Source: Planctomycetota bacterium
GTDB lineage: Bacteria; Planctomycetota; UBA8108; UBA1146
Direction: 5' to 3'
Assembly (NCBI GenBank): GCA_002691835.1
Contig: NZJA01000132.1
Coordinates: 1 to 5,080 of the forward strand
DNA length: 5,080 nt
Each line of letters starts with the position of its first letter. Position 1 is the stretch's first letter. The notes under the pieces were generated by a model, which worked only from the letters and a program-made list of their open reading frames with translations, was not told where the DNA came from and searched no databases. Of the stretch, positions 1 through 5,080 are shown one piece after another. The translations under genes were made by a program, and so were the position numbers.

Positions 1-441
1 GATTTTCTGTCGAGCCTCTTCAGAAGTGAGACTGACATCGACGAAAAGTTGCGGGACCGTCGGCATCTTTTTGCGATCTTCGGGGGTCATGATGTGAATC
101 GGCTTGCAGCCAATCATTCCGGTGATTTGCTCACCGTCACTGGTGTTGATCACCACCCGCTTGGCAATCAGGGTTTTGGGGTCAAAGCCTCCCAAGGGTG
201 ACAGACGCAGGAATCCGTGATCGTCGATGTGCTTGACGACGAAACCGATCTCGTCGAGGTGACCCGCCAACATCACTTTTGGGCTTCCGGGCTTGCCCTC
301 TTTGACGGCGATACAGTTCCCAATCCCATCGACCTCGATCCGATCGACGAACGGTTCAATCTCACGCCTGAAAATCGCGCGAATATTATCTTCAAAACCT
401 GGAGCTCCATGAGCTTCGCAGAGTTCCTTAAGAAGTTCCAT
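1..441 (-). CDS. M42 family metallo-aminopeptidase (N-terminal 147 residues, 3' end cut by window edge)
   Basis: This is the N-terminal part of a cytoplasmic, probably di-zinc or di-cobalt aminopeptidase of the M42 family (glutamyl aminopeptidase / 'endoglucanase M' / FrvX group). Such enzymes form large tetrahedral assemblies that trim peptides. Visible evidence: the opening MELLKELCEAHGAPGFED matches the family's N-terminal helix and the conserved G-x-P/S-G-x-E turn; AGHLDEIGF at residues 59-67 holds the first metal ligand His61 and the catalytic-site Asp63 of the H-x-D motif; SPLGGFD (81-87) and the later TSDGEQITGMIG segment fit the PDZ-like dimerisation domain insertion. The remaining metal ligands would lie beyond the left edge; family members are usually about 340-360 residues. 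The ATG is the first in-frame start after an upstream TGA and has GAGGA 4 nt before it (446-450). It lies 103 bp downstream of the small gene at 545-901, so co-transcription is possible but not shown. Family is confident; substrate is unknown. Confidence 0.93.
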   Translation of the reverse strand, partial: MELLKELCEAHGAPGFEDNIRAIFRREIEPFVDRIEVDGIGNCIAVKEGKPGSPKVMLAGHLDEIGFVVKHIDDHGFLRLSPLGGFDPKTLIAKRVVINTSDGEQITGMIGCKPIHIMTPEDRKKMPTVPQLFVDVSLTSEEARQKI

Positions 442-544
442 GTTGTCCTCATTTCAGGAAAGCCGGCAAATCTGGTACCTCGACATCTTGTCATTCATTC
501 GACACCAGAGAATGGGCCATGGTCGCCCCGTCACCCTATCCGGG
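442..544 (-). other. Intergenic leader of the M42 peptidase gene
   Basis: This 103-bp gap is the second longest stretch without coding in the window. It carries the GAGGA ribosome binding site of the peptidase gene and a small perfect inverted repeat GACA-N3-TGTC (482-492). I see no convincing -35/-10 pair and no GC hairpin followed by a T run. Whether the peptidase has its own promoter cannot be decided here. Confidence 0.4.
482..492. repeat. Short inverted repeat GACA-N3-TGTC
   Basis: A perfect 4-bp palindromic arm pair with a 3-nt centre, about 40 bp upstream of the M42 start. On the minus strand the TGTCGA half recurs about 18 nt upstream. It could be a small operator or chance; arms this short are expected often. 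Confidence 0.2.
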
Positions 545-901
545 TCAAGGGAAAGAACCGGGAGGCTCACCATCTCTTCCCTTGAGGCGACTCAGATTGA
601 CAGATCCCGCCCTTTCGAGTGCGTCTTCCTGTATCCGGTAACACCACCGCTCTGCAACCAGGTGGTGCTGCTTTGAAAACGGATGAGGGCGAGGGTGACG
701 AAGAATCTGAAATACAAATGCCGTTAACTCGTCACCTGTCGTATCCAGCTCAATAATGTCACAGCGCCCCCTGTGATGAGGCTTCAGGGACGTTCCACGC
801 AGCAACTTTTCGGATTCAAAGATCTCACACAGAATCTTTTTTGCCTGCCGACGAAACCTGCGGTCCCTGAAGTACTGACCCAGCGAAGAAAACAAGGTCA
901 A
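545..901 (-). CDS. Small hypothetical protein coupled to the rhomboid gene, 118 residues, TTG start
   Basis: I do not recognise the family. The proposed TTG start (899-901) overlaps the rhomboid stop codon as TTGA, and AGGGA sits 6 nt before it (908-912), arguing for a real, translationally coupled gene. A second TTG two codons later is an alternative start. The N-terminal third is strongly basic and probably helical (FRDRRFRRQAKKILCEIFES, residues 11-30). The middle (48-68) alternates polar and hydrophobic residues like beta strands, and 69-90 is rich in His and Arg, including CYRI near 87-90. The tail is Gly/Pro-rich and may be disordered. There is no signal peptide, no membrane segment and no clear metal or catalytic motif, although three Cys and six or so His are notable for such a small protein. 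It is probably cytoplasmic. The long open frame, ribosome binding site and overlap support it; function is unknown. Confidence 0.7.
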   Translation of the reverse strand: MTLFSSLGQYFRDRRFRRQAKKILCEIFESEKLLRGTSLKPHHRGRCDIIELDTTGDELTAFVFQILRHPRPHPFSKQHHLVAERWCYRIQEDALERAGSVNLSRLKGRDGEPPGSFP

Positions 902-1767
902 GAATTGTCCCTGCGCTTCTCGCCGATACGAATCAAGTCAGCCCGTTCCTCTTCCGTCAGGGAATCGATTCCGGAGCGACTGACTTTGGTCAGAAGTTCA
1001 TCGAGACGCGACTCTTCTTCGAAGTCACGCTCCTGTGGAGCACTCGGCTGGGGATAGTAATCGGCAGGAGCTCGACCCGTCGCTGAAGTCATTCGGCGGA
1101 CAGTCGTGTTGGTACGGCTACCCCTGGGCAACAGATTCCCTGCCAGGAGGCCAATGATGATCAGGGCAAAGACGGTTCCTCCGAGGTGAGCCGCGTGGCC
1201 AATATTGCCGCCTCCGCCACCCGCCTGATCGACCAGCCCCTTGATATCGAACAGGGCGAATCCCCCTACCAGTACCCAGGCCGGAATCGGCAGGATGCCC
1301 CACAGATAGATCACCGCTTTGGGATAGTAAATCGCGAAAGCCGTCGTCATGGCACAGACCGCTCCGGACGCCCCCAAAGCAGGAGCATCCCTGAATCCAA
1401 AAAAGGCCATGCTGCAGTGAAGGATCGAAGAGAAAAGAGCCGCTCCCAAGTAAAAGAGCAGGTACCTTTTCTTCCCCCAACGGGCCTCAAGAGGAGCTGA
1501 GAAGGAATACAGTACGAGCATGTTGATCAGAAAGTGCCAAAGGTCGAAGTGGGAGAATGCAGCGGTGATCAAGGTCCAGAGATAGAACTGTTTGACGTGA
1601 GCCATACTCGTCATGAAGTGGTAGGCCATGAACTCACGCGGCAGAACATGCCAAGCGACAAATATGATGACATTGATTCCCAGAACCAATTGCAGACCTG
1701 TGAACCGACTCAGGAGGCCACGGCCGGCTTGACTGTCTCGCATGTAATCACGATCAAAGATTCCCAC
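898..1767 (-). CDS. Rhomboid-family intramembrane serine protease with C-terminal DUF6576-like tail
   Basis: A membrane-embedded serine protease of 289 residues that cleaves transmembrane segments of other proteins. Six hydrophobic segments are visible (about 27-45, 76-93, 101-124, 132-149, 152-173, 189-211). The catalytic pattern is intact: H-x4-H-x3-N at His73/His78/Asn82 (oxyanion region), GASG with nucleophile Ser134, and HAAHLGG with catalytic His194. The poly-Gly run at 183-187 precedes the last membrane helix. After the membrane core, a polar linker leads to a tail (about 253-286, RLDELLTKVSRSGIDSLTEE plus ERADLI) that matches the short DUF6576 motif found on many bacterial rhomboids, presumably a cytosolic regulatory or docking element. 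The start is GTG with AGG 5 nt upstream; the next ATG (codon 9) lacks a ribosome binding site. The gene begins 12 bp after the selenoprotein stop, its ribosome binding region directly abutting that stop, and ends in a TTGA overlap with the next gene. The substrate is unknown. Confidence 0.95.
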   Translation of the reverse strand: MGIFDRDYMRDSQAGRGLLSRFTGLQLVLGINVIIFVAWHVLPREFMAYHFMTSMAHVKQFYLWTLITAAFSHFDLWHFLINMLVLYSFSAPLEARWGKKRYLLFYLGAALFSSILHCSMAFFGFRDAPALGASGAVCAMTTAFAIYYPKAVIYLWGILPIPAWVLVGGFALFDIKGLVDQAGGGGGNIGHAAHLGGTVFALIIIGLLAGNLLPRGSRTNTTVRRMTSATGRAPADYYPQPSAPQERDFEEESRLDELLTKVSRSGIDSLTEEERADLIRIGEKRRDNS

Positions 1768-1779
1768 TCAAACCTGCCC

Positions 1780-2127
1780 TCAATTGACGATAACTGCCTG
1801 GTAAGCAGCTTCATTGAATCCAACCAGCATCTTCTTGCCCACCACCAGGGTCGGCGCACGCAGATTACCGCTGGGACCCATGATGCCCTTTGCTAACTCT
1901 TCATCGGATGGACGATCTTTTTTCATATCGTGTTCCACCAACTTTTTACCTCTGGCGACGATGACCATGCTGGCTTTTCCCGCCAACTCAAGAGCTTCAT
2001 CCTGTCCCAGTCTTACCTTTTTTGCATCCACCTGCTCTTTGACTTTTACTTCTTCACCCAGGAACTCCTGAGCTTTCTTGCAAGAAGTTCAGCCGTTCCG
2101 GTGGTACCACCAATCAATTTTCTTCAT
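1780..2127 (-). CDS. ArsC/thioredoxin-fold selenoprotein with in-frame UGA (Sec13), 115 residues
   Basis: Reading the in-frame TGA at codon 13 as selenocysteine gives a complete 115-residue protein. Residues 4-16 run IDWWYHRNG-U-TSC, a UxxC redox centre at the end of the first beta strand as in thioredoxin/ArsC folds, followed by a helix KKAQEFL. Further on, NLRAPTLVVGKKMLVGFNE (starting near residue 86) contains the likely cis-Pro of the fold (R-A-P-T) and a final strand and helix. The layout resembles ArsC/Spx-type proteins, and I recall public annotations named 'ArsC family (seleno)protein', Cys homologues included. The likely role is thiol/selenol redox chemistry in the cytoplasm; true arsenate reductase activity is not implied, since classic ArsC catalytic features cannot be confirmed. 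The ATG has AGGAG 7 nt upstream (2135-2139). Stop is a second TGA. A SECIS-like hairpin follows the UGA. An ordinary gene call would begin at GTG 2031 and lose the whole active site. The alternative is a nonsense mutation, which I consider less likely. Confidence 0.86.
2056..2073 (-). promoter_or_regulatory. Candidate bacterial SECIS hairpin
   Basis: On the transcript, GCUCAGG pairs with CCUGGGU to form a 7-bp stem (two G-U wobbles) closed by a 4-nt loop AGUU. The loop begins 22 nt after the UGA and has G as its second base, followed by U. Bacterial SECIS elements recognised by SelB, as I recall the published pattern, lie inside the coding region with the apical loop about 16-37 nt after UGA and a G among the first two loop bases, so this fits. 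A competing hairpin (UGA-proximal GAACUUCU with AGGAGUUC, 2083-2090 / 2062-2069) shares bases and cannot form at the same time. Confidence 0.72.
2089..2091 (-). other. In-frame UGA, proposed selenocysteine codon
   Basis: This is codon 13 of the ArsC-like gene. It occupies the first position of a CxxC-type motif (U-T-S-C), the commonest place for Sec to replace Cys in thioredoxin-fold proteins. The frame is open on both sides and protein-like on both sides, and it is the only stop between the ATG at 2127 and the terminal TGA at 1780-1782. Confidence 0.85.
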
Positions 2128-2134
2128 GCGTCTT

Positions 2135-2139
2135 CTCCT
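2135..2139 (-). promoter_or_regulatory. Ribosome binding site of the selenoprotein gene
   Basis: AGGAG lies 7 nt before the ATG at 2125-2127. It is a stronger site than anything before the GTG at 2031, so it decides the start in favour of the full-length UGA-containing reading. Confidence 0.75.
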
Positions 2140-2151
2140 GTTTGCGCTTTT

Positions 2152-2192
2152 CCCGGAATACCGGGGGGGGGCCTGACTTCATTATGCCCGGT
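2152..2192 (-). repeat. Overlapping inverted repeats with one shared arm
   Basis: Plus-strand CCCGG (2152-2156) pairs with CCGGG (2161-2165) around AATA to give a 5-bp hairpin. The same middle arm, as ACCGGG (2160-2165), is also a perfect 6-base inverted repeat of CCCGGT (2187-2192). Only one pairing can form at a time, which is the geometry of a switch, but the arms are short and GC-rich and may be chance. Confidence 0.35.
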
Positions 2193-2215
2193 GATCGTAA
2201 TTTTCCCACCAAGGG

Positions 2216-2992
2216 TTACCCAGATCCCTCAGAAGCCGAACAGATAACTTCTCGCAATTTCCGAACCCCCTCGACGATACGTGGACCCGGCCTCCCTAAA
2301 TAGGCTTCAGAGATCCCTGAAACCTGGCCTCGCTGAATCGCCTCTACCGATTCCCAGCCTTTTCGGGCGATCACCTTGTCTGTTTTGTAGTTATGAAAAT
2401 CAACCCCACACCAAGAGATCACGATTGCAGCAGGATTTTGATCGAGAGCTTCCTGAGCACTCACTTCCAAGCTGTGACCCTCTTCTTCCGCCCAAGGGTT
2501 GTACCCACCCGCAAGCTGCAACATTTCATTTACCCAGGAATACCGGGCTGGCACGTAAACAGGTTTCGGCCACCACTCCACCAATACCGGAATTGGCGAT
2601 AAAGATCGACTTCGGGGCTCCAAGCCCTTCTGCATCCAACCGATCAGGGCTTCTCCCCGCTGAGGAACCTTCAGAAGGGAAGCGATCTGACGGATATCTC
2701 TAAAGATATCTGCGATACAACGTGGGTCAGGAGCGATGTACTCAAGATCTCGCTGACGAATCCCCTCGACCACCTTTTCATGACCAGGAACCGTCAATGA
2801 CGCCAGCGTGAGATCAGGCTTTAAATCCGCCAGGGTATCGAGATCGATGGAAAGATCTGGCCCCAACCGAGTAACCCGCTGAAGAGCTGTTGGCGGATGA
2901 TCGGAATGATCATCGACTCCGACGAGAAGATGAGACATGCCGAGGGCACAGACGATTTCAGTATTCGAACAGGTCAGGGATGCGACTCTCAT
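2216..2992 (-). CDS. BtuF-like cobalamin/metal-chelate binding protein (TroA/PBP type), no signal peptide, 258 residues
   Basis: A helical-backbone periplasmic-binding-protein family member (PF01497, COG0614), the class that binds cobalamin or ferric siderophores for ABC import. Evidence: the opening MRVASLTCSNTEIVCALGMS with LVGVDDHSDHP after it (residues 1-33) is the hallmark of BtuF-like 'cobalamin-binding protein' sequences; DTLADLKPDL (52-61) is the usual segment before the strand reporting 'L-x-P-D-L'; VYVPARYSWVNEMLQLAGGYN (146-165) matches the second lobe; EAYLGRPGPRIVEGVRKL (229-246) is the conserved C-terminal signature. The ATG at 2992 is chosen because homology begins exactly there; extending to a TTG at 3091 would overlap the upstream gene and adds no homologous or signal-like sequence. 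The ribosome site (AGGGGG) is 12 nt away, rather far. There is no signal peptide or lipobox, and no BtuC/BtuD gene nearby, so a cytoplasmic corrinoid-binding role is possible. It starts 31 bp after the upstream stop. Confidence 0.9.
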   Translation of the reverse strand: MRVASLTCSNTEIVCALGMSHLLVGVDDHSDHPPTALQRVTRLGPDLSIDLDTLADLKPDLTLASLTVPGHEKVVEGIRQRDLEYIAPDPRCIADIFRDIRQIASLLKVPQRGEALIGWMQKGLEPRSRSLSPIPVLVEWWPKPVYVPARYSWVNEMLQLAGGYNPWAEEEGHSLEVSAQEALDQNPAAIVISWCGVDFHNYKTDKVIARKGWESVEAIQRGQVSGISEAYLGRPGPRIVEGVRKLREVICSASEGSG

Positions 2993-3023
2993 AAGCTCAG
3001 GATACCCCCTGAAGCTGCAGAGG

Positions 3024-5080
3024 TCAGGAATTCGTTGGAACTGCCTGAGTCCTCGGCAGCAATAATCCCAATAGCCCACAATGGGCGTCAAGCACCGCTT
3101 TGCTCTGAACAGAGCCGATTCGACTCCCCTCCGGGTCAGCGATGTACACCAAGGCGCGAATCGTGCCTTCAGATCGAAGAGGCATCACGCAGAGACTGCT
3201 GACTCCATTTCGATACAGGCATTCCAAGGTTTGCGTTCGAGGTTCATCGACAATTCTTCGGGCTGTCAGCCCTTTACCGCTGTTCCAGATTTCCTCAACC
3301 AGTGGCAATGCGATTCGCTCCTGAAAACCTTTCAGGCTTTGCCCTTGCCCATCCACACCGCAGGCCACATGTATCGAATCGCCCTTACGGGTCAAAATCC
3401 AACCTTGCTGTCCTCCGAGTGCCCTCACGAGAGCTGAGAGAGATTTCGGGATTAAGACCCTCGGCATCGGCATCGCTGCCGCCTCTGCCAAAAGTCGACT
3501 GACCCTGACCAGTTCAGCTGATAAAAACTCTTCTTCAGGTTCAGGGGCTTGCCTTGGATTTTCAGAATCGCTGAAGCCCTGAGACTCCTGCAGATTCTCC
3601 AGCTCCGTCTCTTCAGCCGAAAAGACCTCGGGGACCTCATGCCCCCCCTCCAGCGGCGTCACCACTTTTTGGCTAGAGAGGTATCGTGGCCTTAAGGGCC
3701 CTGGCAGAGATTCAGAAAAAGCCTGATGTAATCGATCGCAACGACGATAGCTTTGTCGTGCATCTTCCAACTGGCGCATCTCGACTTGCCATTCAGCCAA
3801 GCAATTCAGCAGACGTATCCGCAGTTCAAGAGCAGAGCGATCTCGAGCCTCTTTTTCCAGAGTTTTCAATCCATCGAGCAAGCTCTCAAGATCTTTACCT
3901 AATAACTGGTCGATGCAGATCCTTAGATAGCGGACTTCCAAAGCCAACAATCGATTCGATTCATAGCCTTCCAGCCGGAAAATATTTTCAATGATCTCTG
4001 CAGCTTTATCCGCTTCTTTTCGATCAATGTGGAGCCAGGACAGCTCCATCATGCATTCCAGCAACCAACTTCCTTTACCCCCTCTGGAATAGACTCCAAA
4101 TGCACGATAAAGATCACTTTCAGCGCCCTCCATATCGCCTTTGCGACGGCGAATTTTTCCACGCAGGAAATGATTCCTGTTTTTAAGAAAACGCATGTTC
4201 ATCTGACCGCTGATCACGACCGACGATTCCACTTTCTCAAGCGAGTTTTCAAGATCTCCACAGCGGAGTAATGCTGCTGAGTGCAAATGCATGCACATCG
4301 CATGGCCTGCTCGATCACCATTATCACTCGTCGACTGTTCAACTTGATCCAACAGCTCCAATGCTTCATCCACATACCCTGCGGCCAATTTTGCTCCACT
4401 GAGCGCATTGAGAGTCCGAATGATTCCTGCGGAGTCTTCCAGACCCTCGTAGATTTCCAAAGCTCTATCCTGATAGTCGATGGCTTGATCGAACTCGCCC
4501 CTGCAATGTGAAGCATGACCAATCGTTGTTAAAAACTGAGCCTTCTCAGCACTAGAGTCCGATTCACCAAGAAGTGAGAGCCCCTCCGCGCTAATACTCA
4601 GGGCTTTCTCATGGTCACCCGTACAATGCTGGATCCATGCAAGAGCTCCCAGGACCCGAAGCTGCTCACAACTGCTATCGTCAGTATCTTGCAGGCGTAT
4701 CACCATATCTGCGGATTCTCTTAACCAACGCAAAGCCGCTGGATAATCTCCTGCGATCTCTTCAATCTTGCCAAGCTTGCGAAGTGCACGAATACGATAG
4801 AGATCAGTTTCGGCACAGCGGGCTTCACGTTCGATCGGCTGTGATTCCATTCTCTGGAAAAAATCTCTCGCCAAATCCAGTTGCCCCAAAGCAATCGCCA
4901 CATCACCGATCTTTTCACGTATCGCAAGATGTTCATGGGGCTGCTCCTCAATCGAGCCCAAACGAGCATATGCCTGCTGGAAATGCTCCAATGCTTTCTC
5001 ATGAGCATGGATCACCTGCATCGCTTCTCCTGCGGCAAGAAGATGAGTTAACGCTTTTTCAGGACAATCCGATCTCTGAA
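3024..5080 (-). CDS. TPR-repeat and GAF-domain signalling protein (5' end cut by window edge)
   Basis: The reading frame is open to the right edge (about 685 codons present), so the N-terminus lies outside. An ATG at 5021 has AGGAG 5 nt upstream, but the 19 codons before it (CPEKALTHLLAAGEAM) already read like the helical repeat region, so I treat it as internal. With numbering from that Met, residues 1-435 are an array of tetratricopeptide-type helical pairs (for example GEFDQAIDYQDRALEIYEGL near 175-194 and GYVDEALELLDQ at 215-226), residues 436-500 are an acidic, Pro-rich linker, and 501-655 form a GAF domain (LGGQQGWILTRKGDSIHVAC, then MPLRSEGTIRALVYIADP). The protein ends soon after the GAF. 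Such TPR-GAF tails are typical of multidomain regulators with N-terminal Ser/Thr kinase and AAA/NTPase modules; those parts cannot be seen here. TPRs would bind partner proteins, and GAF a small ligand. Likely cytoplasmic; no membrane segment is visible. Confidence 0.9.
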   Translation of the reverse strand, partial: QRSDCPEKALTHLLAAGEAMQVIHAHEKALEHFQQAYARLGSIEEQPHEHLAIREKIGDVAIALGQLDLARDFFQRMESQPIEREARCAETDLYRIRALRKLGKIEEIAGDYPAALRWLRESADMVIRLQDTDDSSCEQLRVLGALAWIQHCTGDHEKALSISAEGLSLLGESDSSAEKAQFLTTIGHASHCRGEFDQAIDYQDRALEIYEGLEDSAGIIRTLNALSGAKLAAGYVDEALELLDQVEQSTSDNGDRAGHAMCMHLHSAALLRCGDLENSLEKVESSVVISGQMNMRFLKNRNHFLRGKIRRRKGDMEGAESDLYRAFGVYSRGGKGSWLLECMMELSWLHIDRKEADKAAEIIENIFRLEGYESNRLLALEVRYLRICIDQLLGKDLESLLDGLKTLEKEARDRSALELRIRLLNCLAEWQVEMRQLEDARQSYRRCDRLHQAFSESLPGPLRPRYLSSQKVVTPLEGGHEVPEVFSAEETELENLQESQGFSDSENPRQAPEPEEEFLSAELVRVSRLLAEAAAMPMPRVLIPKSLSALVRALGGQQGWILTRKGDSIHVACGVDGQGQSLKGFQERIALPLVEEIWNSGKGLTARRIVDEPRTQTLECLYRNGVSSLCVMPLRSEGTIRALVYIADPEGSRIGSVQSKAVLDAHCGLLGLLLPRTQAVPTNS

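Larger units (their letters stand above)
2128..2215 (-). other. 88-bp leader between the BtuF-like gene and the selenoprotein gene
   Basis: This gap follows the TAA of the BtuF-like gene. It contains a run of nine C on the transcript strand (nine G on the plus strand, 2163-2171), two mutually exclusive GC-rich pairings that share one arm, and the AGGAG site. A CATAAT (about 2181-2186) could be a -10 box, but no good -35 lies 16-18 bp before it. No hairpin here is followed by a U run on the minus transcript, so I do not call a terminator. Confidence 0.45.

Noticed and set aside
217..585. 122-residue plus-strand open frame
   Set aside because: It lies opposite the well-supported M42 gene, whose metal-binding motif is clear, and has no recognisable protein features.
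2029..2031. GTG at codon 33 as the start of an 83-residue ArsC-like gene
   Set aside because: This would leave the protein without its first strand and redox centre. The upstream frame is protein-like and has a much better ribosome site, so the UGA-as-Sec reading explains more.
1780..2127. ArsC-like gene as a pseudogene broken by a nonsense mutation
   Set aside because: The only stop falls exactly at the first Cys position of a UxxC motif, a correctly placed SECIS-like hairpin follows, and there is no other decay such as frameshifts or extra stops. It cannot be fully excluded without the genome's sel genes.
2152..2165. CCCGG-AATA-CCGGG hairpin as an intrinsic terminator of the BtuF-like gene
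   Set aside because: The stem is only 5 bp, and on the minus-strand transcript it is followed by AAAA rather than a U run, so it does not meet the terminator pattern.
2281..2703. 140-residue plus-strand open frame
   Set aside because: It is antisense to the BtuF-like gene, has no recognisable domain or convincing ribosome site, and its composition is that of a reverse-frame shadow.
2993..3091. TTG-initiated N-terminal extension of the BtuF-like protein
   Set aside because: It would overlap the upstream gene by 68 bp, has no family similarity and no signal-peptide pattern, whereas homology starts precisely at ATG 2992.
5019..5021. ATG with AGGAG as the true start of the TPR-GAF protein
   Set aside because: The frame stays open to the window edge and the residues before it continue the helical repeat pattern. 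An internal secondary start is possible but not supported by anything else.

Overview
The window is a compact block of bacterial genes, all on the minus strand. Read in transcription order (high to low coordinates) they are: the 3' two-thirds of a large TPR + GAF signalling protein (runs off the right edge); a BtuF-like cobalamin/metal-binding protein without a signal peptide; a small ArsC/thioredoxin-fold protein with an in-frame UGA that reads best as selenocysteine; a rhomboid-family intramembrane serine protease with a C-terminal DUF6576-like tail; a small unrecognised protein; and the N-terminal part of an M42-family metallo-aminopeptidase (runs off the left edge). Gaps are 31, 88, 12, -3 and 103 bp, so most of the set could be one transcript. 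The tightest part is selenoprotein - rhomboid - small protein.

The most important point is at 1780-2127. An ordinary gene caller sees only an 83-residue fragment starting at a GTG at 2031. Upstream, the same frame stays open except for one TGA (2089-2091) back to an ATG at 2125-2127 with a good AGGAG ribosome binding site. Translating that TGA as Sec gives a 115-residue protein with a U-T-S-C motif (a CxxC redox centre with Sec for the first Cys) exactly where a thioredoxin/ArsC fold carries its active site. A 7-bp hairpin with an AGUU loop lies 22 nt after the UGA, the placement and loop G expected for a bacterial SECIS. The host must therefore have the Sec machinery (selA/B/C/D), none of which is in this window.

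Organism: moderate GC, a large TPR/GAF regulator of the type often fused to Ser/Thr kinase or AAA modules, and a rhomboid with the DUF6576-like tail suggest a Planctomycetota-like bacterium or a related environmental lineage. This is inference only; there is no rRNA or other marker.

Functional links between the genes are not obvious. Selenoprotein redox activity, membrane proteolysis (rhomboid), cytoplasmic peptide trimming (M42) and a putative stress or ligand-sensing regulator could form a housekeeping or stress cluster, but the sequence does not prove that. No tRNA, rRNA, mobile element, CRISPR array or clear intrinsic terminator was seen, and no gene-free stretch exceeds 103 bp.
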